Below are positions 23,362-31,545 of a DNA stretch of 60,246 nucleotides, piece by piece (positions within the stretch are counted from its first letter, which is position 1; each line of letters starts with the position of its first letter). Origin of the DNA: Actinomycetota bacterium (GTDB lineage: Bacteria; Actinomycetota; Actinomycetes; Mycobacteriales; HKI-0501); assembly GCA_030840805.1 (NCBI GenBank), contig JAVEDU010000103.1, forward strand, positions 1 to 60,246, written 5' to 3'. Under the pieces are notes generated by a model that made no database searches, was not told the DNA's origin, and worked only from the letters and a program-made list of their open reading frames with translations. The translations under genes were made by a program, and so were the position numbers.

Positions 23362-23854
23362 AGACGGTCAGCCGCCGAGGTCAGCCACCGACGGGCGCGG
23401 CGACCGCAGGCACGACGCACCCCACCTCGCGCGACGGTGAGCAGCGCTCGGCCGGGAGGACGGTGTCGGATACCCGAGGACGGGCTTCCTGTCGAGGCCG
23501 CAGCGCACCAGGACCGACGTACCGGGGCCCCGGACGAGGACCGGCTGCCGGTACCGCCGAGAAACTGGCGGGGCGGAGCGGGAGTCCTACCGGGACCCTG
23601 GGCCACGGGGCCGTGGCGCGGAGGATGCCGTGAACGCCGCCCGGGACGGACGGTCGTCCCGATCCGGGCGCCGCCGGCGTCACGGTCGGGACGGCCGGCC
23701 CGCGTACCACGGGGGTGCGCGCCACCTGGGGTACCCCGTCGAGACGCTAGCGGGCGGCCCTGTCACGAACCGGTGAGGCCCGCATGAGGTATACCGTCGA
23801 GACGCTAGCGGGCGGCCCTGGTCACGAACCGATGAGGCCCGCCGGAGGTCCGAT
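23362..23854. other. gene-poor stretch with tandem repeat
   Basis: 493 bases without a protein-like frame. It separates the nitrogen/thiol island from the metal-stress block. The last 117 bases are a two-copy tandem repeat listed separately; a GGGGTACCCC palindrome lies at about 23728-23737. The rest shows nothing I recognise. Confidence 0.5.
23732..23848. repeat. two-copy 58/59-bp tandem repeat upstream of thioredoxin-like gene
   Basis: Copy 1 is 23732-23789, copy 2 is 23790-23848, with a few mismatches and one indel. Both contain CCGTCGAGACGCTAGCGGG and GTCACGAACC. The second copy ends in GGAGG, which is the ribosome site of the following gene; copy 1 ends in ATGAGG at the same place. It looks like a duplication of the gene's leader, perhaps with a metal-responsive operator in each copy. 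Confidence 0.85.
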
Positions 23855-24232
23855 GTGGACGTGACGCTGCTCTACTTCGACGGGTGCCCGAACTGGCGAC
23901 AGGCAGAGGACCACCTCCGCACGGCACTGCGCCGCGTCGGTGCGAGTGACGTCGTGGTTCGCCGCCGCGAGGTGTGCGCTGTGGACGAGGCCGAGCGCCT
24001 CGGCTTCGGTGGCTCCCCCACGGTGCTGCTCGACGGCGTCGACCCGTTCGCCGAGCCCGGCGTCGGCGCCTCGCTCAGTTGCCGGGTGTACCGCACCGCG
24101 AACGGGGCGGCCGGAGCACCGAGTGTGGAGCAGTTGTGCCGGGCGCTGACCGAGACACGTGCCGCCGCCACACCGCCGACGATCCTGGCCACCCCGCCTT
24201 CAGCCCGCCCCGCTCCCAGGCGCGACGACTGA
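23855..24232 (+). CDS. thioredoxin-fold protein of mercury/metal loci
   Basis: Product of 125 residues. VTLLYFDGCPNWRQAEDHL (about 3-21) is the first strand and helix of a thioredoxin fold with CPNW in place of CxxC, then GFGGSPTVLLDGVDPF is the cis-Pro region, followed by SCRVYRT. Similar small proteins are found beside merR/merB or arsR genes and are sometimes labelled alkylmercury-lyase-like, but no MerB catalytic Cys-Asp set is evident. GTG 23855 follows GGAGG. Likely metal-thiol handling; function uncertain. Confidence 0.7.
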   Translation: MDVTLLYFDGCPNWRQAEDHLRTALRRVGASDVVVRRREVCAVDEAERLGFGGSPTVLLDGVDPFAEPGVGASLSCRVYRTANGAAGAPSVEQLCRALTETRAAATPPTILATPPSARPAPRRDD

Positions 24233-24311
24233 GATCGTTCTGGCGAGTACAGGCGTCCGCGCCCCGAAGACCGGGTGCGCCGGGGCACGCGGTGCCGCGG
24301 TGGGCGCTCCC

Positions 24312-24349
24312 TCGGCGCCCCGACGCGGTCCAGTGTGTCGGGGCGCCGA
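24312..24349. terminator. bidirectional terminator, 13-bp stem
   Basis: Arms TCGGCGCCCCGAC (24312-24324) and GTCGGGGCGCCGA (24337-24349) are perfect complements with a 12-base loop. It lies between the convergent thioredoxin-like and DUF305 genes, 80 bases past one stop and 25 past the other. Confidence 0.75.
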
Positions 24350-24373
24350 AGCGCGAAACGGACGAGTCCGGCG

Positions 24374-25018
24374 TCAGCCGAGCGTCTTCAGCAGCGCCTG
24401 CATCTCCGCGATCTCCGCGCGCTGAGTGGTCTCGACCCGCTTCGCCAGCGCCTTTGCCCCGGGATTCTGGCCCTGGGCATTCTCGGTCTCGGCCATCTGC
24501 ACCGCGCCTTCGTGGTGGGCGATCATCATGGTGAGGAACATCCGGTCGAATGCGGCGCCGGACGCGGTCTTCATCTTGCCCATGTCGGCGTCGGTCATCA
24601 TGCCGGGCATCGAGCCGTGGCCCATGCCGCCGGACGAGCCGTGGCCCATGCCGCCGGACATGTCCGGGATCGGGGCGCCCCAGGCCTGCAGCCAGGCGGT
24701 CATGGTCTGGATCTCCGGCTGCTGCTCTGCCTGGATCTTCACCGCGAGCTCCTCGACCTTCGGGTTGGTGGCCCGAGTCCGGGCGAGCTCGGCCATCTGG
24801 AGGGCCTGCCGGTGGTGCGGGATCATCGTCTGGGCGAACGTCACGTCCGCCGCATTGTGGGGGGCGCTGCTGGTCGTCGGAGCGGCGGTGCCGCGGGCCG
24901 GACTGCTGCTGTGCTGCGTGGTGGGACCGGAGTTGCCGCAGGCGGCCAGGGCGAGCGCCGTGACGACGGCGACGGCGACAGCGACAGCGGCGGTGGGGAC
25001 GGTGCGGACACGCTTCAT
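24374..25018 (-). CDS. DUF305 lipoprotein
   Basis: Product of 214 residues. A signal peptide ends in a lipobox, LALAACGNS (Cys about 27), then a Ser/Thr/Pro linker. Two ferritin-like helical repeats each carry the DUF305 histidine pairs: FAQTMIPHHRQALQMAELA and FLTMMIAHHEGAVQMAE. A Met/His/Gly-rich insert (GGMGHGSSGGMGHGSMPGMM) between them suggests copper binding outside the membrane. ATG 25018 is chosen because AGGAG lies 10 bases before it. Common in copper and other metal resistance loci. Confidence 0.88.
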   Translation of the reverse strand: MKRVRTVPTAAVAVAVAVVTALALAACGNSGPTTQHSSSPARGTAAPTTSSAPHNAADVTFAQTMIPHHRQALQMAELARTRATNPKVEELAVKIQAEQQPEIQTMTAWLQAWGAPIPDMSGGMGHGSSGGMGHGSMPGMMTDADMGKMKTASGAAFDRMFLTMMIAHHEGAVQMAETENAQGQNPGAKALAKRVETTQRAEIAEMQALLKTLG

Positions 25019-25109
25019 GAGGTGTTGCTCCTTCACGTCTGTAGGCGGGGACCTTGCCGGGGGTGGCAGCGCACGCGGGAGCGCGGCCGCGGGATCGACC
25101 CGGTCCGGC

Positions 25110-25565
25110 CTAGATCCGCAGCAGACAGAGTTGTGCCAGCGACGGCCGCCTGGCCGCCGTCACCCCCGGCGGTCCGATCTCGACACCGCCACCCGGAGGC
25201 GATTCGAGGCCGTGCCGACGGCATGCCAGGACCGCGCGGAGCACGACCAGGCCCGCGGTGAGCAGCACGAGGCACACCCCGGCGAGCGAAGGCGACGCCG
25301 GCGGCGCGTCAGCAGTTGGGCTCAGCCAGATCTCCCCGGGAGGGGCCGCTTCGACACCGCCGCCCGGGTGGTTCGTACCGGTGGGGCCGGATGCCATCGC
25401 GTGCGCCATGCCGCCGACGGTCGGCTGCGCCATCGTGGTGTGGTCGTCTCCGTTGCACTGCACGCCGTGCATCAGAAAGACCGCGGCGAGCACCGGCAGC
25501 ACCAAGAGCAGCCGGCGGGCCCACGTCGTCCACCCGATCGTCGCGGATGCGGGGGACGCGGTCAC
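25110..25565 (-). CDS. DUF6153-like membrane protein
   Basis: Product of 151 residues. An N-terminal hydrophobic helix (about 15-36), an extracytoplasmic loop with CNGDDHTTMAQP and several Met/His, a second helix (about 96-115) and a short tail with CRRHGLE and CLLRI. Typical small actinobacterial protein found next to DUF305 genes, presumably metal-related. GTG 25565 is used; no strong ribosome site is visible, and the mRNA may be leaderless. Confidence 0.65.
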   Translation of the reverse strand: MTASPASATIGWTTWARRLLLVLPVLAAVFLMHGVQCNGDDHTTMAQPTVGGMAHAMASGPTGTNHPGGGVEAAPPGEIWLSPTADAPPASPSLAGVCLVLLTAGLVVLRAVLACRRHGLESPPGGGVEIGPPGVTAARRPSLAQLCLLRI

Positions 25566-25681
25566 GCCGTCGAGACTAGAACGCCGGTGCCGCCCCGCGC
25601 CGCTCGGACGCTTGGCCGGTGAATTGGGGCGCTGTTCGATACTCGGTCCGGGGCTCGTGGTGGTACTGGTGCACCACGGGC

Positions 25682-25819
25682 GTGGCCCTTGCCGCGGCCG
25701 ATCCTCCACTGGTTTATCGGCGTGGTGAGCACGAACGCCAGCGCCAGCGAGCCGGCCGGCGCGGCCCAGAACAGGGCGCTGGTCAGGCCGGCGGTCATCG
25801 CGCCCGGTACGGCGACCAC
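25682..25819 (-). pseudogene. DUF4396 protein remnant
   Basis: The minus-strand frame reads GAMTAGLTSALFWAAPAGS and VLTTPINQWRIGRGKGHA, the last transmembrane part and C-terminus of DUF4396 membrane proteins that often sit in copper loci. The N-terminal half is absent, and the frame runs on into unrelated Pro/Arg-rich sequence to 25562. Best read as a broken gene. The rest of 25566-25927 holds no recognisable gene. Confidence 0.55.
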
Positions 25820-25927
25820 GGGGTAAAGGGACCTTCGGCGAGGGGCCTGGTGAACGCGTCGCGACGGTGACGAGGCGGGTCGACCGTGCCTCGGTGCGCG
25901 GGGTGCTCCACCGGTGCGGGACCGGTG

Positions 25928-26806
25928 CTATCCGAGTGGGCGGAAGACCTGTCCGCCGTCGGTGGAGTCCAGGACGGCGGTGTCGGTGACGACGAGGACG
26001 CGGGGCCGGTCCGCCGGCCCGGCCACGCCGATGGCCTGCGGGGAGCCACCGGCGTGGCCGCGGACCTGCCACGTCACGCCGGTGTCGGTGCTCACCGCGA
26101 CCGTGCCGTCGGGGGTGACACCGGCGACGGTGTCGCGCTCGGCCCAGTCGACCAGCATCAGCATCGGCGCCTCCGACAGGCGGGTCCAGGTGGCCCCGGC
26201 GTCGGTGGAACGGGCGAGGCCCGACTCGCTGGTGACGAGCAGGGTCTTCCCGTCCGGCGAGATCGCGACCGCGTGCGGGGTCACGGGCGGCCGGAGGTCG
26301 TTCCACGTCGTGCCGTCGCGGCTGATGCGGAGCGCGCCGTCGTAGCCGACGACGACGCCGCGGGCAGAGGCCGCCAGGGCGTGGAAGTCCGACTGTCCCT
26401 GCCGGGACAGCGGGGTCCACTCGTGGCCGCCGTCGCGGGACTCGATGAGTCCGGCCGGGTCGGGCAGGCCGATGTCCTCGTGCGGGTGACCCGAGGCGTA
26501 GAAGTGGTTCGGGCCGGCGACGGTGAAGCCCATCAGGTCGATCTCGGGCCCGACCCGGGCGGCCCGGCCGTGCTCGTCGTAGCGGAACAATCCGTCGTGG
26601 GTCGCGAGATACACCCGGCGGTCGGCCGGGTTCACCGCGATGCCGTGGACGTGCTCGCTGGGTAGTCCGGCCGCCGGGGAGCGCGCGTCGGCGGTGCCGG
26701 GCTGCTGCCCGTTGCTGCCGCAGCCGACCAGGAGGACGGCGGCGAGGGCGAGTCCGAGGACGGAGCGTCGCGCCAGCGCGTGGGGGCGGCGGGTGTGTGT
26801 CGTCAT
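25928..26806 (-). CDS. F510_1955-type BNR/beta-propeller lipoprotein
   Basis: Product of 292 residues. Signal peptide with lipobox VLLVGCGS (Cys about 29), then sialidase-like BNR repeats: SRDGGHEWTPL, SRDGTTWNDL, STDAGATWTRL, STDTGVTWQV and STDGGQVF, the Asp-box pattern SxDxGxxW. EHVHGIAVNPAD starts the propeller. The family is labelled glycosyl hydrolase but no catalytic residues are established. It accompanies copper/silver resistance genes in actinobacteria. ATG 26806. Confidence 0.85.
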   Translation of the reverse strand: MTTHTRRPHALARRSVLGLALAAVLLVGCGSNGQQPGTADARSPAAGLPSEHVHGIAVNPADRRVYLATHDGLFRYDEHGRAARVGPEIDLMGFTVAGPNHFYASGHPHEDIGLPDPAGLIESRDGGHEWTPLSRQGQSDFHALAASARGVVVGYDGALRISRDGTTWNDLRPPVTPHAVAISPDGKTLLVTSESGLARSTDAGATWTRLSEAPMLMLVDWAERDTVAGVTPDGTVAVSTDTGVTWQVRGHAGGSPQAIGVAGPADRPRVLVVTDTAVLDSTDGGQVFRPLG

Positions 26807-26859
26807 GGTCCCTGCGTGGGTTCGGCGGCGGGGTGCGCGAGCGGGTCGGCGGACGGCGG

Positions 26860-27210
26860 TCACGAGTCGGCCAACAGCGCCGCGAGGTCGGCGGGAACGG
26901 GCATGGGACGGGTGAGTGGCACGGTGGCCCGGCCGGTGTTGCCCTCCGGGTATCGGCCGAGCGCCGAGCCCGGCGCGGCGACGAGGAGCCGGACCACCTG
27001 GCCCCAGATCTCCGACCGGTTCCGCTCCCGCCAGGCGACGCCGAACATGGCCGCGTGCGCGCGGGTGTGGGGCCACGGCCACGGCTGGGACAGAATGTGC
27101 GCCCGCTGGAGCGCCTCCCAGCGCGCCTCCGAGGTCATCGCGCCGCGGGCCGCGGCGAGTTCCGCGGCGAAGACGGAGCGGACGGTCGGCGGCATGGGAC
27201 GGCGGGTCAT
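26860..27210 (-). CDS. DUF3703 protein
   Basis: Product of 116 residues, DUF3703 family: FAAELAAARGAM, then RWEALQRAHILSQPWPWPHTRAHAAMFGVAWR, and LGRYPEGNTG with VPLTRPMPVP. Small soluble protein of unknown function, usually next to cation-efflux or arsenic/cadmium genes, as here. ATG 27210 overlaps the CDF transporter stop (ATGA). Confidence 0.8.
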   Translation of the reverse strand: MTRRPMPPTVRSVFAAELAAARGAMTSEARWEALQRAHILSQPWPWPHTRAHAAMFGVAWRERNRSEIWGQVVRLLVAAPGSALGRYPEGNTGRATVPLTRPMPVPADLAALLADS

Positions 27211-27947
27211 CGCGAGCCCTCCGGGGCTGGGGCGAGAGCGGTCGGTGCCGAGGCCGGCTGGACCGTCGTTGCCGGGCCGCAGCAAGGGTCGGCGCCGTCG
27301 TCGTCCGCGACCGTCACCACTGTGGGACCGCACGCGCAGGCGTCGCCGCGCCAGGCCTGGACGCCCTCTCGTAGCGCGACCGCCGCGATCACCAGACCGG
27401 CGAACGGGTCCGCCCAGGACCAGCCCAGCGTCGCGTTCAGGACGAGGCCGGTGAGGAGCACCGCGGACAGGTACGTGCACAACAGCGTCTGGGTGGAGTC
27501 CGCGACCACGGTCGCCGAGCCGAGCGCCCGGCCGGTGCGGCGCTGCGCCCAGGACAGGAACGGCATGACCACCAGTGACGCCACCGCCAGGCCGATGCCC
27601 ACCGGCGACGGGTCCGGATCACCGGCGCCGACGAGCGCGCGCACCGACTCCATCGTCACGTACGCGGCGAGGACGAAGAACGACAGCGCGATCAGCCGCA
27701 GCGCCTGCCGCTCCCGGGTCTCCGGCAGCCGGTGCCGGAACTGCCACAGGATGACGAGCCCGCTGGACACCTCGACGACCGAGTCGAGGCCGAACCCGAT
27801 CAGCGCGACCGAACCCGCCACCACGCCGGCGGACACCGCGACGACCGCCTCGACGACGTTGTACGACACCGAGGCCGCCGCCAGCAGCCGCGCCCGCCGC
27901 CCCAGCCGCCGCCGCTCGGCCGCCGTGACGACCGCCTGCGCGGTCAC
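27207..27947 (-). CDS. cation diffusion facilitator transporter
   Basis: Product of 246 residues, about six transmembrane helices. GSVALIGFGLDSVVEVSSG (TM2) and STQTLLCTYLSAVLL (TM5) bear the metal-site Asp residues. The cytoplasmic C-terminal domain is short, instead ending with a Cys-rich tail ACACGPTV...PCCGPA that could bind soft metals such as Cd or Pb. It should export a divalent metal using the proton gradient. GTG 27947 overlaps the ArsR stop, so repressor and pump form one operon. Confidence 0.85.
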   Translation of the reverse strand: MTAQAVVTAAERRRLGRRARLLAAASVSYNVVEAVVAVSAGVVAGSVALIGFGLDSVVEVSSGLVILWQFRHRLPETRERQALRLIALSFFVLAAYVTMESVRALVGAGDPDPSPVGIGLAVASLVVMPFLSWAQRRTGRALGSATVVADSTQTLLCTYLSAVLLTGLVLNATLGWSWADPFAGLVIAAVALREGVQAWRGDACACGPTVVTVADDDGADPCCGPATTVQPASAPTALAPAPEGSR

Positions 27948-28303
27948 CGACCGGCCACCTTCTCGCCGTAGACGGAGCAGCGGACCACCTGATCGCCGGT
28001 GGCGGCGAGCAGCCGTTCCGCCGCGCCGAGCAGCTCCAGCAACTCCGGGCGCGTGGTCAGCGAGAACACCGACGCCCGGCCCTGCGGACGCGACTCGACC
28101 AGGCCGCAGTCCCGTAGACACGCGAGGTGCCCGGACACCGTGGACTGCGCCAGCCCGAGATGGGCGGTCAGCTCCACGACCCTGTGCTCCCCCAGCGCCA
28201 GCTGCCGAAGGATCGCCAGCCGCGTCGGATCCCCCAGCCCGCGGAACAGGCATGCCGCCGCCGACAGCGACGTCGTCTCGTCCACCGGCACGTCGGTCAA
28301 CAA
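27944..28303 (-). CDS. ArsR/SmtB-family repressor, CmtR-like
   Basis: Product of 119 residues. Winged helix with LGDPTRLAILRQL, recognition helix LGLAQSTVSGHLACLRDCGLVES and wing QGRASVFSLTT. Cys in HLACLRDCG and a distal Cys in VVRCSVYG mirror the CmtR ligand set (two in alpha4, one in the C-terminus), so Cd(II)/Pb(II) sensing is likely. TTG 28303 with GAGG upstream is used; GTG 28291 is an alternative. First gene of the repressor-CDF-DUF3703 operon. Confidence 0.87.
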   Translation of the reverse strand: MLTDVPVDETTSLSAAACLFRGLGDPTRLAILRQLALGEHRVVELTAHLGLAQSTVSGHLACLRDCGLVESRPQGRASVFSLTTRPELLELLGAAERLLAATGDQVVRCSVYGEKVAGR

Positions 28304-28332
28304 CGGAGCCTCGACCGTGCGCGAGCCTCGTT

Positions 28333-28350
28333 CATCGCCATGTGCCGATG
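28333..28350. promoter_or_regulatory. candidate ArsR operator
   Basis: Inverted repeat CATCG-N8-CGATG, 30-47 bases upstream of the repressor start codon, where an ArsR/CmtR operator is expected. Only position and symmetry support it. Confidence 0.4.
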
Positions 28351-28360
28351 TTAGCGGCTC

Positions 28361-28474
28361 ATGCCGTCTCTGCCGACCTCACCTCCGGCCCACCCGAACG
28401 GCCCGGACACCGACAACATCCAGCAGGGCGACCAGACCGGCCCCGACTCCGTGCAGGGCGGCGCGACCCGGTAG
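28361..28474 (+). pseudogene. C-terminal scrap of unknown protein
   Basis: A 37-codon frame reads GPDTDNIQQGDQTGPDSVQGG before TAG. Acidic tails of this style end several actinobacterial proteins. There is no upstream body in frame. It is followed by a strong terminator hairpin, which supports the view that it is the 3' end of a lost gene. Confidence 0.35.
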
Positions 28475-28547
28475 GTCCACGTCCCGCCGGCGGAGACGCC
28501 CGCCGCGGGATCGGGCCTTCAGGCCACGACGCCGTCTCGCGACAACA

Positions 28548-28582
28548 CAGAGGCCCCGCACCTCATCGGTGCGGGGCCTCTG
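28548..28582. terminator. terminator hairpin, 15-bp stem
   Basis: Arms CAGAGGCCCCGCACC (28548-28562) and GGTGCGGGGCCTCTG (28568-28582), loop TCATC. A perfect 15-bp GC-rich stem, 74 bases after the 37-codon scrap. No T-run, but this form is usual for actinobacterial terminators. Confidence 0.8.
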
Positions 28583-28819
28583 GACTGCAGCGACGCGGCT
28601 TCGGCGACCGCCGAGGGGCCGTCGTGGTCTACCCAGGTCGTGGCGCCGGGGGCACGCTCGTCATCCGGTCCGCATCCGTCGTTGTCATCTGCGAGCCCCC
28701 ACTCCAGCCCACCACCGAGACGACTGCGCCCGGGTCAGCGACATCGCCGACTCCACTCCCGACGCGATGGACCTCTCCGACGCTGAACCCGTCCGAGAGG
28801 CCGTGGCCGCTGAGCGCCG

Positions 28820-29045
28820 ACACCTCGTCGAACGTGCCTCTGTCGCCGTACGGACCGCGGTCCGTACCGTTCACATCGGAGCCGGGCCCCGCGAGCAGCT
28901 GGGGGTTACCGAGGTGTCGTACCCGTAGCTGAGCCGCTCCACCGGCAGACCCCCGCCCGGTCACACTCGGCATCGAGGACGACTTCAGCGCACCGTTGGG
29001 GTAGTAGGTGAAGTCCGACGCGTACGTGCCGCCCAGGGCGCGGCC
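28820..29045 (-). pseudogene. RHS-repeat protein remnant
   Basis: On the minus strand GTYASDFTYYPNGALKSSS is a typical RHS/YD repeat. The text continues as GLPVERLSYGYDT in a second frame and returns as LGNPQLLAGPGSDVNGT in the first, so two compensating frameshifts separate parts of one ancestral repeat. No start codon or C-terminal toxin domain remains. It is debris of a large secreted polymorphic-toxin-like protein, marking a recombination-prone junction between the metal block and the aromatic block. Confidence 0.65.
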
Positions 29046-29181
29046 TCGCCGGGGATCGTGGCCCGCGTACCGGTGGGCTGGTACCGGTGTGTAGCCCGCC
29101 ACAGCGGTGACGGACGACTGGCCGGCGGTGACGCCCCCACCGGGCCGAAGGTCACCGCGACGCCGTACGTGGTGTCGGCGC

Positions 29182-30213
29182 TCATCGCCGTGCTCCGCCG
29201 GGATGGGTGGACAGGGCGGGCACGGTCTCCTCCCGCTCCCGCAGGCTCTTCACCGCGGCCCGGAACCGCGACATCAGGACGGCGACGTTCTCCCCGACCG
29301 GCGTGTGACCCCAGATCGAGATGCCCTCGTACGTGGTGGGCTCCCAGGTCACCTCGAGCTCGGGGGTGATCACCACGGGGTTCCACCCGACCTCGAGCTC
29401 GAAGCCCGAGGGTGTCACGCAGTAGTAGGACAGCTCCCGGTCGTTGGTGTGCTGGCCGACGCTCCAGGCCATGGCGAATCCCAGGTCGGTGACGCGTCGG
29501 AAGCTGGCCAAGAGGTCCTCGATGGTGGCGACCTCGATGTTGACGTGCTGCACCGCGGTCCGGATGGGGTCGATCGGCAGTCCGGCGACGTTCGCCAGCG
29601 CGATCGAGTGGTGCCGCTCCCCCGCCCTGAGGAAGCGGATCCGCAGCATGGCCGGGCCCATGCGTTCGTCGATGTAGTCGGACAGGCGCAGGTCGAGCAG
29701 GTTGTTCCAGTACGTGTGCAGCCGCTCCGGGTGCTTCGTCGTGATGGCCAGATGTCCCATTCCGCTGCGGCCGGTCACGAAGGCCTGGTTGAGCATGCGC
29801 AGGGGTGCCTCGGTGGTTCGTGCCCTCGTGAAGATCTCGGTGACCACGCCCTTGGGGCCCGGGAAGCGCCAGAGCCGCTCGACGCCGCGGGCGGCGCACT
29901 CCTGCTCGGTGCCCTCCTCGACCGGGAGGCCGGCGGCCGTGACCCGGCCCAGGATCACGTCGAACACCTCGTGGTCGTCGACCTCCCACCCGGCGGCGAC
30001 GACATCCTCCGCGGGCCCGTGCTGGACGAGGAAGCGGCACTCCCGATCGTCGAGGCGGAAGCGGAGCGTGCGCCGGTCGAGCTCGTCGACATGAAGCCCG
30101 ACGGCGTCCGCGCCGAAGCGGTGCCAGTCCGCCATCTTGCGGGACTCGACGACCACGTAGCCGAGGCGGGCATGGCCGAAGATGTCCGGCCGGGGGGCGA
30201 CCACGGCGGTCAT
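29182..30213 (-). CDS. type I extradiol dioxygenase, second copy
   Basis: Product of 343 residues, two vicinal-oxygen-chelate modules. The C-terminal module has the Fe(II) ligands His in GMGHLAITTK, His in AVQHVNIEV and Glu in GFELEVGWNP. It would open catechol-type rings next to the hydroxyls (2,3-dihydroxybiphenyl or bicyclic steroid-like substrates). It is longer than the 285-residue copy at 55574-56431. ATG 30213 overlaps the hydrolase stop (ATGA), so ring cleavage and C-C hydrolysis are coupled. The 79 bases downstream hold nothing. Confidence 0.87.
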   Translation of the reverse strand: MTAVVAPRPDIFGHARLGYVVVESRKMADWHRFGADAVGLHVDELDRRTLRFRLDDRECRFLVQHGPAEDVVAAGWEVDDHEVFDVILGRVTAAGLPVEEGTEQECAARGVERLWRFPGPKGVVTEIFTRARTTEAPLRMLNQAFVTGRSGMGHLAITTKHPERLHTYWNNLLDLRLSDYIDERMGPAMLRIRFLRAGERHHSIALANVAGLPIDPIRTAVQHVNIEVATIEDLLASFRRVTDLGFAMAWSVGQHTNDRELSYYCVTPSGFELEVGWNPVVITPELEVTWEPTTYEGISIWGHTPVGENVAVLMSRFRAAVKSLREREETVPALSTHPGGARR

Positions 30214-31124
30214 CGGGCCACCTCCGCCGAGTGCCGTGCGACCCAGTCCAGCACCATGGCGTTGAACCGGTCGGCCTGCTCGAACTGCACCCAGTGGCCG
30301 GTCCGGGCGAAGAGGTGCAGGTCGCAGCCGGGCATGGTGCGGGCCAGGTACGGGCCGCCTGCGGGCCGGTTCACCTTGTCCGCCGTTCCCCAGAGCACGA
30401 GCGTCGGCACGGTGCACCGCGCCAGGCGCCCGGCGTCGCGGGAGAAGTCCATACGCAGCAACGTCTTCAGCGCCCCGGGGCCCGACGGCCGCCGCAGCGG
30501 CGGGTTCGCCACGACCTCCGGGTCGATGCTCGCCCGATACCGCTCCTCCAGCATTTCCTCGGAGACCGTCGAGGGGTCGTGGACGAGGTAGCCGCGGAGG
30601 AAGGCGGCCAACTTGTCCCGGCTCGGGCCCTCGCCGCCGTAATAGCTCAGCAGTGTCTTGAGCCCCTTTGTCGGTAAGCCACGGGTGGTCCCGATGCCGC
30701 CGGGCCCCATCAGAACCTGGCTGGCCACGAGGTCGGGCCGGTCCAGGGCCAGTCGCAGGCTCGCCGCGCCCCCGTAGGAGTTGCCGACCAGGTGCGCTCG
30801 GGCGATGTCGAGCTCGTCGAGGAGGCCGCGCACGGCGAGCGCCAGGTCCCCGAACGGATCGGCCCGGTCCACCTGTTTGGCGGAAAGACCGTAGCCGGGC
30901 AGGTCCGGCACCACGACGCGGTGACCCGCCGCGGCGAGCCGGTCGATGTTGCGGGCGTAGTTCGACGTCCCGGTCGCGCCGGGACCACCCCCGTGTAGCA
31001 GCACGATCGGGGTTTCCCGCACCCGCGATCCCGCGGGGTTCGCCTCGGTCACGAAGAGGCCCCGGGCCCCCACGCGCACGATCCGCTCGGTGCGGCGTAC
31101 CACCAGGTCGGTGTCGGTGGTCAT
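30210..31124 (-). CDS. meta-cleavage-product hydrolase, second copy
   Basis: Product of 304 residues, alpha/beta hydrolase. Oxyanion loop LLHGGGPGATG, nucleophile elbow GNSYGGAAS (Ser about 123), Asp in WGTADKVN and His in RTGHWVQFEQ form the triad as in BphD/HsaD. It cleaves the vinylogous diketone made by the dioxygenase at 29182-30213. ATG 31124; AGGAGT-like site upstream. No conserved promoter element like that at 59283 is seen upstream. Confidence 0.88.
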   Translation of the reverse strand: MTTDTDLVVRRTERIVRVGARGLFVTEANPAGSRVRETPIVLLHGGGPGATGTSNYARNIDRLAAAGHRVVVPDLPGYGLSAKQVDRADPFGDLALAVRGLLDELDIARAHLVGNSYGGAASLRLALDRPDLVASQVLMGPGGIGTTRGLPTKGLKTLLSYYGGEGPSRDKLAAFLRGYLVHDPSTVSEEMLEERYRASIDPEVVANPPLRRPSGPGALKTLLRMDFSRDAGRLARCTVPTLVLWGTADKVNRPAGGPYLARTMPGCDLHLFARTGHWVQFEQADRFNAMVLDWVARHSAEVAR

Positions 31125-31260
31125 CGTGTACTCCTTCGGTCGTTGCCGGCTCGAGCCCCGAGTCGTACGGCGAGGCGCGGAAGACCGGGTGAGAGCGGGC
31201 CGGACGTGTCGTCCGGCCGCGGCGCCGGGTCACCGGGCACGACGGCGACTTCCCCGCTGC

Positions 31261-31425
31261 TCAGCCGGTGGGTGATGCCGCGAGATCCAGCGCGATGTCG
31301 ACGAGCATGTCCTCCTGGCCACCGACCAATCCGCGACGACCGACCTCCAGCAGCAGGCTGCGGACATCGACGCCGTACCGCGCGGACGCCGCCTCGGCGT
31401 GCCGGAGGAAACTCGAATAGCCGGT
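31261..31425 (-). pseudogene. 4-hydroxy-2-oxovalerate aldolase, C-terminal remnant
   Basis: 54 codons ending TGA read [36 protein letters not shown] and [14 protein letters not shown], the last sixth of DmpG/BphI/HsaF aldolases (normally about 340 residues). Upstream the frame becomes unrelated. The remnant shows that a meta-pathway lower operon once preceded the hydrolase gene and was deleted. 31125-31260 holds nothing recognisable. Confidence 0.8.
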
Positions 31426-31545
31426 TCGGCGCGGCGGCCTGCTGCGCGGGCATGGACGCTCCTCATCGGTCTGAGCACCTCATCGGTCATGATGCATCTC
31501 GGCGCCGCGGCAATCGGCGCTCGCGCTGTCCGCCGGACAGACCCG

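Noticed and set aside
26797-28932. 711-codon plus-strand frame across the ArsR-CDF-DUF3703 region
   Set aside because: Antisense to well-supported genes and without domain resemblance.
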